Assembly (NCBI GenBank): GCA_027946365.1
Contig: JAPEUQ010000013.1
Span: 372,001 to 436,000 of the forward strand
Origin: Kalmusia sp. IMI 367209
Taxonomy: Eukaryota; Ascomycota; Dothideomycetes; Pleosporales; Didymosphaeriaceae
Length of the DNA: 64,000 bases
Direction: 5' to 3'
Below are positions 34,214 through 44,794 of this stretch, piece by piece (positions within the stretch are counted from its first letter, which is position 1; each line of letters begins with the position of its first letter). A program made the position numbers and the translations under genes. The notes beneath the pieces were generated by a model. The model was not told the origin of the DNA, ran no database searches, and worked only from the letters and a program-made list of their open reading frames with translations.

Positions 34214-35519
34214 ATGGCGCGCAGCAAACTCAAGTCCGCGCTCGATAATGAAAAGGGTCGCAATATCAAGCTAGAGAAGCAACGCAAGCAGGAAAAAGAC
34301 GCGCGCAAACGGAAGGAGCAGAAGAAGCCGGAGGGCGATGCCGATTCGGATGCCGAGGGAGGTGTACAGCTAGTGGAGAAATCGACAGCGAAGAGCAATG
34401 GCAAGGCGAAGAAGGGCAAGGCCAACGGTGTGAAAGCTGTGGTGCCCGCGGAAGAGCCAGAATGGGAGACAGACGACAGTGAGGATGAGGATGCTAGTGA
34501 AGACGACGACGATATGGAAGAGCAACCCGCGCTAGATCTCTCGCGCCTCGGGGACAGCGAAAGCGACATCAGCGGGGATGACGAAGAGGATGAAGAGCTG
34601 GAGGAGGCGGAGACCCTGGGCGTCGGGGGAGCCGATGACGAGGACGACGAGGCGGAAGACGACGAAGACGATATTGCACTCTCAGAAATTGAGTCTCTCG
34701 CGGACGAAGACAAAGCCGACATCATTCCCCACCAACGTCTCACAATCAACAACACGGCCGCGCTCACCGCAGCTCTAAACCGCATCAAGCTCCCGTACTC
34801 GAAACTCGCCTTCTCAGAATATATGTCGTTAACGACGGACGAGGATGTCGAGATCCCCGACATCGACGATGACCTCAACCGCGAGCTCGCTTTTTACAAG
34901 CAATCCCTCTCTGCGGTCAAGGACGCACGAGGCCTACTGAAGAAGGAAGGTGCGGTGTTCTCGCGGCCAGCAGACTACTTTGCTGAGATGGTGAAGAGCG
35001 ACGAGCATATGGGCAAGATCAAGCAGAAGCTTATCGATGAGGCAGCGGGCAAGAAGGCAGCGGCAGAGGCAAGGAAACAGCGCGATCTGAAGAAGTTTGG
35101 AAAACAGGTGCAGGTTGCGAAGTTGCAGGAGAGGGCAAAGGAAAAGCGCGACACCCTTGATAAGATCAGCCAGCTTAAGAGAAGTACGTATAATTCACGA
35201 GGACCCTGGTGAGCAATATGCTAAGTGTGTAATAGAACGATCTGGCGCCGACCTCACGAATACCAACGAAGAGGATCTCTTCGACGTCGAGCTCGACAAA
35301 TCTGAGAAGCCGGACCGACGAGGCGGCGAGGGTGGCGGCAATTTCAAGCGTCAGAAGAAGAACGAGAAGTACGGCTTTGGCGGTAAGAAGAGGCATGCGA
35401 AGAGCAACGATGCTATCTCAAGTGCAGATGGGAGAGGGTTTTCGCATAAGAAGATGAAAGGGAAGGCTGGTGGCGCGGCGAAGAGACCGGGTAAGAGCCG
35501 GAGGATGAAGTCGAGGTAG
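34214..35519 (+). CDS. EBP2: rRNA-processing protein EBP2
   Basis: Two exons, 34214-35183 and 35236-35519; 417 residues. The start is the MARSKLKSALDNEK ATG. Residues ~15-75 are Lys-rich, followed by a long acidic Asp/Glu stretch (residues ~85-170). The conserved EBP2 domain follows: a central PDIDDDLNRELAFYKQ segment, then GAVFSRPADYFAEMVKSDEHM and the basic helix with KKFGKQVQVAKLQERAKEK. After splicing, the C terminus continues with NEKYGFGGKKRHAKSND and a GKSRRMKSR end, also typical. EBP2 is a nucleolar protein needed for 27S pre-rRNA processing and 60S subunit assembly. The match is unambiguous in order and motifs. Confidence 0.95.
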
Positions 35520-36766
35520 GGTAGAGAATTTGAATCGGGTCCATGAGCATGTAACCGGCGTTTTAATGTAGGACGATGGGCAAAAGTTAGGCACGTGGTA
35601 TGAGACTACGCCTAGCGAGTCTGATCGGCCTAGATGTCAATGATACCATTCAGCAATACACATTACACGAAGATTCAATGTTCCTGTTGGCTCTACTTAC
35701 ACTGATATCTGGATAATCGACTGGAAAGTAACTTAGCACTAAGTGAAGCAAAATTCAAACAACCTAGTGTCATCTTGTGCGTTTGTCGGTAGGAAATCGT
35801 ACGGCAAGGAGTGATCGGGTGGTTCAACATTATCAAGGTATGCAAAGTGTTTCATCAACCAGTCGTGAGAGAAAAGGTGGAGTGGGGGAGCCTCGTATCC
35901 ATGATGGTATGCTAGCGACAAAACATGCAGATTTCATTACGATTCTTGAGGTACATCCTGGTATGACGAATACTAGAAACGTGTTATACACTCTCTTGGC
36001 TCCCATGACGCCAGAAGCAGATATCTTTTTATTACCATCGGTTGGTGATCATCATGCAGCTTGATTACTTTCGTTCTGCTAGCCAGTTGATTCCCCTAAT
36101 AGCTCATCTGAAATTTGGCAAAGGGCGATGATGTACTCACACGGAGGCGTCAGAAGCCAGTAGCAAGCTTTACTGGATATTAGAAGTACTTGTATTTCCC
36201 ACTTTGCAAGATAGAACAACATTCACAATACAACATGCCTACGCAGGCAGGACCTTCGAAATAAACCTTCTAAGGTCCTAGGATAATCTGGTCTACAACG
36301 CGCCTATCAAATATGCAGCCGCACTTCCCCATATCCCATAAATGAGCCTTCTGCTCATACTCACGTCTCATGCTCACATTTGATGTACGCAACTTCAACA
36401 TTCACCGTGCACTCGGCCTGCAAGGTAACATCGGACTATGTTTACATCTTCTTTTTTCTACCCTCGAGCCGTGTGCTTGAGTCACCCGCAAGTTCCTTTC
36501 ACATCCGCTTTTGACTACCATTGTCCCCGCCAAACCTAGCTTCACCAAGCCAAACATCGCTTCACTAGGTCAAGTTCTCATTCACTACAATTGCTTGACC
36601 GCGCAAGCGCAGATCACCAGTACATAAAGCCTCCTTTCCGCGTCCGACGTAGTTTCACCACTTCCACTGCTCGCCACCACCGCTTTTAGAGTTTCGTTTT
36701 CTCCACTACGACTCTTCGTCACTCTTCCAAATCTATCTATAGCATACACATAAGTTCCATATTAGC
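35520..36766. other. Intergenic stretch
   Basis: 1.25 kb without a supportable gene. A 60-codon minus-strand frame at 35739-35921 has protein-like composition but no recognisable family or start. The right end is C/T-rich, as in a fungal leader. Confidence 0.5.
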
Positions 36767-37762
36767 ATGGACGAGTTCGATGATCTAATCTCCTTTGATA
36801 CGGCCGTCAATAAAGTCTCTATCCCCGAAGACGACTTAGATTTCTTGCCTATGGCTCCGGGAACCATCCTCTACCTCACCGTCGCGACTCCTCACACCGA
36901 TGCGTGGCAATGGTACGGTCCATTCACCAAGTTCGAAGATCTCATAAAGCGGGCTCGAATGATCATCAAGACCTCCCCATCGACCAAGGCAAGACTCAAG
37001 AAGGCGATGGAGCCCTGCGAACCTATTCTCGCCTATACCACGGAACCAGCCAAAGAACCCGGCTTCACGCAACTCGTCCTGCAAGGCGCCAAAGACAAGA
37101 CCAAATTCAGCGTCCTGAACGTAGTCCGAATGGCCAATGCAGACGTACACAAGCACCTCCCTCTAAACGTCTTCACCGTCACGTGTACCGGTCCCCTGAC
37201 GCACGACATCCACGCTACACTGGGAACGGTTCAATCCGGCCAGGCCAAGGGCAGAGTGAGGCCTATCCCGCTACTCACCCCGTATTATACATATTAGACT
37301 AATATATATACACATACGTACAGGCAACCACTTCCTGCATCATCGGATCCTACACCGACCGCAAAGACGCTCTAACCGCCGCCAAAGCCACCATGGCCGA
37401 CCTCCTCGCCCCCGAGCCCGAACCCAAGCCCAAGGCGAGCTACACATTTCCTCCGCTCGATGCTGGAGCCGGCATCATAGTGGTAAGCAACGACTTTTGT
37501 CCGTCGCCCCGTTCCTTCTTCCCCTTGTTTTCGCCAGACTACCGTTCACGCAATGGCGGAGAAGACGGCGAATTTTATCTTTCAGGGGAAGGGGGCGAGT
37601 GCTGACGTTGACGAGGCTATGAGCTCCCGCATGAGGTGGGAGGTGAGCGTGCACTTCGAAACGGACGGGTTGGCGGGCGCGAGGCAGCGGTTTGACGAGG
37701 ATGAGGGGAATGTGGTGAGGGGGAGGAAGGCGAGCTACAGGACTGCTGACTTTGGGGTTTAG
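36767..37762 (+). CDS. Hypothetical protein, three exons
   Basis: Exons 36767-37255, 37324-37482 and 37538-37762 (290 residues), all joined in phase 0 across introns of 68 and 55 nt. I do not recognise the family. The first ~165 residues read as a compact domain with an LYLTVATPHTDAWQWYGPF segment and an ARMIIKTSPSTKARLKKAM helix. A GSYTDRKDALTAAKATMADLL stretch after the first splice could be a second copy of a similar helix. The C-terminal ~90 residues are charged, with several Met. No signal peptide or membrane helix. The clean splicing and continued protein-like composition support a real gene. Confidence 0.65.
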
Positions 37763-37849
37763 ATGTTTGGTGGTGTAATAGATGAATTGGATGCAAGTAG
37801 TTATAATGAATTCTTGGGCTTGGTTAGATCGCGGTTCAAAGGTTAGAAT

Positions 37850-37933
<84 letters not shown>

Positions 37934-38134
37934 TCAGAGTTACTTTTGCGACAGCAGGAGATGAAGAAATGCATCCTAGCACTAAATTATGAGGTCGAGA
38001 TAAATTTAAAGCACTTGAATTACGCCATGACATATGCTATACCATCCCTCCTTGTATCCTTGCTACCGACCGAAAAGCAAAACGCTCGATAAGACCAGCC
38101 TCCTATGCATACATTAAACATACAGACACACACA
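37763..38134. other. Convergent intergenic stretch with microsatellite
   Basis: Holds the 3' ends of two converging genes and the long GT repeat listed separately. Confidence 0.6.
37852..37929. repeat. (GT)39 dinucleotide microsatellite
   Basis: An uninterrupted alternating GT tract of about 78 bp lying between two convergent genes. Such a tract can form Z-DNA and is expected to vary in length between strains. Confidence 0.97.
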
Positions 38135-41100
38135 CTACTCGACCGCCTTGCCACACCTCCCGCAAACCACCGTCCTTTTCTCAGTGCCCCCAACCCCCTT
38201 CCATCTCATCTTAAACTCGGTGCTCCCGCAGTGTCGACAAGCCTCCTCCTCGACACTCTGCTCGCTACTCAGCTGGCTCACCACGCTCTCGCCCCTGCCC
38301 CTCAGCTCCGGTCTGTTCTCCATGGGCGCTAAGAAGCCGTTGCTCGCCATGTTCTGTACGTGCTTCTTCTGGTTCCAAAAGGCCCAGCTTTGGCCGTTGT
38401 ACACGGATAGGGGATTGGAGAGCGTGGGTGTGACTTGCTTGTCGAGCGACTTTACGGGGTCGAAAGTAGATGACTTCCTCTGCTGTGGCGTGGGCTTTTG
38501 TTTCTCAGGGCGAGAGGGGGTTGAAGATTCGGATGCGGATGTGGGCTTGCTGCGGTTGGTTGAAGTGCGGTCTATAGATAGCGAGGTTTTTGGTGTTCCA
38601 GCAGAGGGACCGGATGTAGCCGTTGCGAGAGTGGGCGTTGGGCCTAGAGCGGGGGAGTCAGAGGGGCGCATTGAAGTCATGCTGGTACGACTTTTTGATT
38701 TTCGGGGCGAGATGCTGCGGCCGATGCTGCGGCGGGGCGTGCTGCTCATTGAGTCGAAGCCGCCGTGGGCGAGATCCTGACGCCATGACATGATGCGTTC
38801 GTTGGCTGGCTGCGTGGAAGTGCTGTCTCTTCTCGTATGCCCTGTTCTTTGCGATACAATGCTATTTGGTCGACCAATCCTTATTGAGCCTGTACGCCTT
38901 GAGAATACGGATGAAGCGTCCCAATTATCGGAAGCGCGTATGCGTTTGTGGTACGCGCAGTCCTGGCGGTATACCTTAATCGAGCCGGTGTAGTCTGCCG
39001 TGACGATGATGTGACCGTCTGTATGCGCCGATCGTGCTATATATGCTGGACTCTCTGCAACTTTCCTGAAATTCGACTCCACTGGCGTGGGCATTGCAGA
39101 TCCTGCCTCCGTAGGCGGCTTCGAGCCATTAAATGAATCCTCGCGCGACACCAGTGTCACTGGTGGGGGATTGCAAAGATCGAATATCGGATCTTCTGAA
39201 GCGCTGAGCAGCTGTCTCGTCTTCAGCGGAGCAATCGTAGCACATGTCGTAATCGAGCTGTGAGCTTCGAACATCTCCATAGGCCTCTGATTCCTCTTCT
39301 CGCCCTCAAATCCATTAGTTGACCAAATGTACGCCTTGCGGTCTTCACTTCCACAAATGATGTGCTCGGTGTCGTCTGCGAACGTGGCTCTAATCTGGCT
39401 GCAATTATTCTCGTGTCCACGGAATTTCATCTCCAAATTCTTCTCCCGGAAGCCGTAGACTCGTACTCTGGAATCATTGCTCGTGACCAGTAGCTTCACA
39501 TCCCCTGTAGTGCTCCCAGGCGGCCAGCAGACTGCTTGTATGCCCGTGATCTTGCTGCCTTTGGCGTTCTGTCCTCTGGTAGACTTGACATGAATCTGGC
39601 TTTGCCACTTGAGCCCTTCAGTATCGTAGAACATGCACAATCCGCCTAGGGTTCCAGCTATGCAAGTTTTTCCGTCCGGTGTGAATGCCACTGAGGTAAT
39701 CATGTCCGATACCTGAACTGAGTATGCCACAGATTTATCGGGTATGCTCCAAAGTCGCAACTTGGTGTCCAACGATCCTGCAAGGAAGAATCTGTCATCT
39801 CGAGGATGAAATTGAATGCTAGGCACGAAGTCGTTGTGTTTGAAGGCACATAACGTTTCGTTCCGGCTGATGTGCCACAATCTGACTGTCTTGTCCATGG
39901 AAGATGAAAGCAGGAAGTTGTTCTTACTCCAGCTCAAATCCAATATCGTCGCGGTATGACCCTGATACTCCCGGAACGGCTTCTGTTGAAAGACGGGCGC
40001 ACTAAGCCTCGTCGATACGCCCGAAGCACCCGGATTACGCTCGTCGTTCTCATGTGCTCTTCGGTCTTCAGAAGTCGCTAAGACTGCCCAGACGCGTACA
40101 GTCTTGTCCTGCCCGCCGGCAGCCAAATACCTTCCATCCTTGCTGAACTCGGTAGCCCAAATGGGATTCTGGATCCCCGCCGAGCCAGACTGCGTATTCG
40201 ACCCAACGCTTGCCCTCTTCTTCTCGGCCTTGGTCCTCAATTCCTGAGCTAAGAACACGCGATCAAACTCCTTCTCTTTCTTGAACTTGCTCCTGACCTT
40301 GATATAGGCCGGCGGCGTAGGGTGCTTGGGGTTGAAGCCGAGGTTATCGACGGTATGGCTGAAGAGCTGTGCATCCATGCCCTCGGGTCGCGGGTCCCAG
40401 TCGCCTGCTTGGGAGCCATAGTCGTCGGTGCCGTCGAGGGTGCCTTTCTTTTTGGTGCCTATGAAGCGACTGAGGAATGAGACGCCTTTCCTGTAGCGTT
40501 CGCGTTAGCGAATAAGCTTTGGTTGGTGTTGCGGATTGCTCCGCCTCATTACGCACGCTACATGAACATGGTAAACGAGAAACGGAAACGATACATGCCT
40601 GATTTGGACATGCTTGCGAGGCCATATCGTTGTCCTTTACAAGCATGTTGTGCGCGGAGCCTTGTGGGACCGCGTACATCTCCGCATGACGGTACTTGAA
40701 AGGGGATGTGCATGCTCACTTTTTGTCTGCCTTGGCTCCTCCGATGTTGGTCTCCCGCGCCGTATCGCTCGCTAACTTCGTATCCGTTCTCTCCTCTCGC
40801 GCGCTCGTGTGCGACTGACCGGTCGTTTCAGCATTCTGCGTGCGGAGCTTCTGGATCGTGAGCGAGGTATTTGTTCGCTGGAGGATTTGCTAACATGCCA
40901 ATTAGCCTTGTATATGCCTCATTGCCGTCCCGACCAGTACATACTTGCGAAAGCGGGTCTATAGCCTGCCTTTCAGGCTGCTGCGTCCTGGCCTCGGTAT
41001 TCGCATTCGACGCTGCTTTCGGTTCACCGTTGGATGGTGCGCTCGTTGCGGTCGTCGGGCTTCGTAGTTTGGAAGCGAGCTTGCTTCCATTCGCGAGAGA

Positions 41101-41275
41101 GCCTGCGGTACTTAGCATCAGCATGGGTGCTCTTTTTTGCGTCCGAAGATGTTAGAGGGATATGCGACCTACCGTCACCCTTCACCGAAAACTTGCCAGT
41201 GTCCTGCCGTTCCAGCGGACTCGCATCTTTGGTATGTGGGTCTGAAGCCCGGATTTTGGGGAGCACGTCGGCCAT
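38135..41275 (-). CDS. WD40-repeat protein, WDR44/Dgr2-like, with C-terminal zinc ribbon
   Basis: Four exons: 41173-41275, 40945-41102, 40720-40889 and 38135-40490; 928 residues. The third intron is long (229 nt). The N-terminal ~180 residues are polar, with a QQILQRTNTSLTIQKL segment and KKGVSFLSRFIG just after the last splice, both typical of the fungal family. A WD40 propeller follows from about residue 250 (IWATEFSKDGRYLAAGGQDKTVRVW), with a charged insert, and ends near residue 645 (GHIIVTADYTGSIKVY). The C-terminal ~270 residues are Ser/Pro/Arg-rich and disordered, ending in two Cys pairs (CRHC and CGRC, ~29 residues apart) that look like a zinc ribbon. Related proteins (WDR44; yeast Dgr2) act in vesicle traffic or are poorly understood. 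Confidence 0.88.
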
Positions 41276-42340
41276 TGGCGTTGGCAGTGCTTATCAAGCT
41301 TCATCCCAGAAAAATATGTGGGTGTCTCTCGTTGCTATGCGCCTGTCCCCGCTGTAATATCGTGAATCGCCAAATGCCTTCAATCTCCCCTGCTGAGCCC
41401 GCCGAAAGTGTCCAGGATGTTGCGCGCACTGAGGCAGTGTGCGCATCGGTCTATTTGGCTTGTGGACGGCGTCGCAAAAGCGTTGCTTTAGGCTCTCTCG
41501 TAGTGTTGTGGTGTGAACCGCGGAAGCGTGCGGAGCTGTTAATAGCTTATCGATTAAGTCGAGAAGATTGGAACCGCGGTACAGTCTTGTGGTGCGAGTC
41601 TTGACTGGTTGCTCCGTATGTCAGGTACAATTGTGATGTACAGGACAGACAGTTGGTTCCCGGTGTCTCGCTTCTGTCAAACTGTACTGTTCGTCCGTCG
41701 GGTTTGGCCGACGTCATACATCCCGTTCCCGCGGCGACTCGCAACTGCCCAGGTACCAAGCTATGCGTGCTGCACGCTAAATGGTAGTAGATCTTACAAA
41801 GCCATGCTACCATCCCAAGCTTCATGCCATGACCAATTCGAAGAACGTCAAGGCGAGTTGGGGACCGGCTCGGCGATGCTTGCCTCTGAAAGCCTCGATA
41901 CCCTTGCCACCACTAGTGCCACGGCTTTCGGGCTTACGAGATGCATAGGCAAAAGTCGCCGAACACTCAACACCATTCTCACTCATGAAGACGACATATT
42001 CTGAATTTTTTCGATTTCATCATTAATCAAAGAGCAACGTGCCTATCCAATCCTTCCTTGTCGCCGCCTTCTGCCATGATATTCGTTCGCATCCCTCATC
42101 CAAATCAAAGTGCCTCACCATGAACGCCGTAATTCAACTGTGCAAAACCCAGGTATCAAAAAGCTAGAATGCCGGCAAACAAAGCGGACGAGCTGATGTG
42201 CTCGCTGTGCCGTGTAAGACTCCGGCCATGCAGAGTAGAAAAGATATGCAACAAGAGGTAACCCAGCACCCATGCCCAAGTCTGAAAGGGTATACATCTA
42301 AGGGATTTTAAAAATAAGGAAAGGCAAGTAAATGAGTTGT
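41276..42340. other. Intergenic stretch
   Basis: About 1.06 kb between the 5' end of the WD40 gene and the 3' end of RNR2 (both minus). Open frames here are short and unsupported. Nothing else seen. Confidence 0.5.
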
Positions 42341-43765
42341 TTAGAAGTCCTCGTCGAAATCGAAGTCACCCGAGATGGTCTTGCTTTCCTCTGCAGGCGA
42401 TGTTGCGCCATTGCTCTGGTCGTGCTTCTTGGTGCTGGCCATGACACCGGCCTTCTGGTAGTCGCCGACGCGCTTCTCGAAGAAGTTGGTCTTGCCTGCG
42501 AGCGAAATGTTCTCCATGAAGTCAAAGGGGTTGGTGGCATTGTAGACCTTAGAGTTGCCAAGAGACAACAGCAGGCGGTCAGCAACGAACTCAATGTACT
42601 GGCACATGAGAGTGGCGTTCATGCCGAGCAGTGCGCAGGGCAGAGCCTCGGTTAGGAACTCCTTCTCAATTACCACGGCCTCAGTGATGATATCCTTGAC
42701 GAGCTGCTTGTCGGGTCGGTTCTTGAGGAGAGAGAAGAGCAGGCAGGCAAAGTCGGTGTGCATGCCTTCATCACGAGAGATGAGCTCATTGGAGAAGGTC
42801 AGGCCGGGCATCAGGCCACGCTTCTTGAGCCAGAAGATGGATGCGAAGGAACCGCTGAAGAAGATACCCTCCACGGCCGCGAAGGCAACAAGACGCGTCG
42901 CGAAGGTAGAGTTCTTGTCAGTGATCCATCGCAGAGCCCAATCGGCCTTCTTGCGAATGCAGGGAACTGTAACACGCGTTAGATACGCGTCGCATATCGT
43001 CGGAATGTAAAAGCTTACTGTTATCAATGGCATTGAAAAGGTAAGTGCGCTGCCTAGGCTCGCTGATGTACGTGTCGATCAACAGCGAGTATGTTTCTGA
43101 GTGGATGTTCTCCATCATGATCTGGAAGCCGTAGAAGCATCGTGCCTCAGGTATTTGTACTTCGCCACTGAATCGCTCGACGAGGTTCTCGTTGACAATG
43201 CCGTCTGATGCAGCGAAGAAGGCGAGTACGTGTGAGATGAAGAAGCGCTCATCGTCGTTCAATCGCTTGTTCCAGTCGTGGAGATCTTTAGAAAGATCGA
43301 TCTCTTCTGCGGTCCAGAAAGAGGCTTCGGCCTTCTTGTACATTTGCCAGACCTAAGCGTTACTGTCAGTCGTACTTCTATGACGCGATAAAGGACGTGT
43401 GATGGAAGAAGAATGGTGACGCGTCGACTTACATCGTGGTACTTGATGGGGAACAGAACGAAACGGTGAGGGTTCTCTTGTAGGAGGGGCTCGTCCGCTT
43501 CTTCCTCTTTGATAGTGGGGGCGGTTGTGGGCTTCTTGGGCGCGTCGTCCTCGACGAGATCAGGTATGCCGACAATAGGCCTATACACATTCGAGTTTTC
43601 CTTGTTTTCAGACGACTCGAAGTTGAGCTTCTTTGCGGGAGAATCAGACATCTTGAGTGTCTCAATGGCAGACGCAGCCTATTTACGCGTAAGTACACGC
43701 GTCTATGTACCATTGATGCATGCGCGACGAACCTTCTTAGAGGGCGTTATCTGGATGGCAGACAT
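42341..43765 (-). CDS. RNR2: Ribonucleotide reductase small subunit (R2)
   Basis: Four exons: 43733-43765, 43433-43678, 43019-43352 and 42341-42966; 412 residues. It supplies the diiron-tyrosyl radical for reducing ribonucleotides to dNTPs. Iron-ligand motifs are intact: [29 protein letters not shown] (the Tyr in FYGF is the radical site) and [10 protein letters not shown] with [10 protein letters not shown]. The acidic end DFDFDEDF is the tail that docks on the large subunit. Exon 1 is only 11 codons and uses a weak GTTCGT donor; its [11 protein letters not shown] start is family-typical. The three introns (54, 80 and 52 nt) contain five ACGCGT hexamers, listed separately, which suggests cell-cycle (MBF-type) control. 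Confidence 0.96.
42974..42990. promoter_or_regulatory. Two MluI cell-cycle boxes in RNR2 intron 3
   Basis: ACGCGT at 42974-42979 and 42985-42990, both inside the 52-nt intron 42967-43018. The hexamer is palindromic and is the core MBF site. Seen directly; the regulatory role is inferred. Confidence 0.6.
43419..43424. promoter_or_regulatory. MluI cell-cycle box in RNR2 intron 2
   Basis: ACGCGT inside the 80-nt intron 43353-43432, which also holds one near-match, ACGCGA. Confidence 0.55.
43685..43702. promoter_or_regulatory. Two MluI cell-cycle boxes in RNR2 intron 1
   Basis: ACGCGT at 43685-43690 and 43697-43702, within the 54-nt intron 43679-43732 and less than 100 bp downstream of the start codon. 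Confidence 0.6.
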
Positions 43766-44794
43766 TGTGTGAAGAAAAGTAAATGTGTAAGCGTGGATGT
43801 CCTTCAGTAAAGCGGACGTGTAAGTTAGAGATAATCGTCGGAAGAGTTCTGAGTTGATGATGCTGGATGGAGAGAACAAAGAGAGCGACGCGCCTCTTAA
43901 AAGTGCGTCAACCCGTCATCACGTGCACAGGCGCGCGGGGCGGGCTCGAGCTTTGTGCGGCCTAGGAAGCTATGACGTTTTTCGGTGTCTCGATCGCAGC
44001 TCGACATCGCGCAGCCGCCTACGGCCCGTTTCTGCCTTCAGAAACACGTCCTAGGCAACACGATGCGCGCTTTCCAACGATACTAATATCAGCCATCAAT
44101 TCCTTGAGATACTTCAAGACTCGTTATTGTAGATGCGCATCGCGGTACCCCAGCCACGGCTTTCGCGACCGCAAACAGTCCGTGCTTAGACGCGTCTTGT
44201 CGCAGACGCGCTCTGATTCGGCCCAGACCCACCACAACAACCTCTCGTCTCAGTGACGGGCCAGCATGTGCTGCAAGCTATGCCGCGCCGGGTCACAATT
44301 GCGCCTGGCGGCTGAATCAGACCTCCGCCATGCTTGGAAATGTGTCCGAGGCGCGTCACGAAGAGAGCATTGAGGTGCTGCGTACGTTCCTAATGGTTTT
44401 CAACAGCGTACATGAAATTGGCTGATAATCACAAAACGTGCTTTTCAGAGTGACACTAGAACACTCGAGTGGGTTACGTTGGCGTGGAATTGTGCATGTG
44501 CATGTTGCTGCGCGGGTATACTCGGATCAGCTCGGATCAGATAAGATTTGGTGTGATGATCTGAGGTCGCATAGGCCCCACCCGCACGGGGATCGTCTCT
44601 CGTCACACCACAGGTGGCTTCCGCGAGTGCTCGTTGCCCGATGGACGCGTCCTGAGACGCGTTATGCTAGTCATGACCACAGTGAGGCTGGTTGTTTGGC
44701 TTATGTGCTAAAGAACGCCCAGTATGCACGTCACCCATGCATAACACTAACGCTTTTCCCATGCCGTAAAATCCATCCTCCCTTTCCCCATTCC
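43766..44794. other. RNR2 upstream region
   Basis: 1 kb between the RPC53 3' end and the RNR2 start. No gene supported. It carries ACGCGT at 44190-44195, 44645-44650 and 44657-44662, plus an ACGCGCC at 43888-43894, which adds to the MBF-site pattern of RNR2. Confidence 0.55.

Noticed and set aside
33952..34878. 308-codon minus-strand frame rich in Ser opposite EBP2
   Set aside because: It is the antisense shadow of the acidic Asp/Glu codons of EBP2; poly-Ser arises from the complement of GAC/GAG-rich sequence.
35739..35921. 60-codon minus-strand frame with protein-like composition
   Set aside because: No recognisable family, no extension by splicing that I could find.
38148..38780. 210-codon plus-strand frame opposite the WD40 gene C terminus
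   Set aside because: Antisense shadow of a Ser/Pro-rich coding region.
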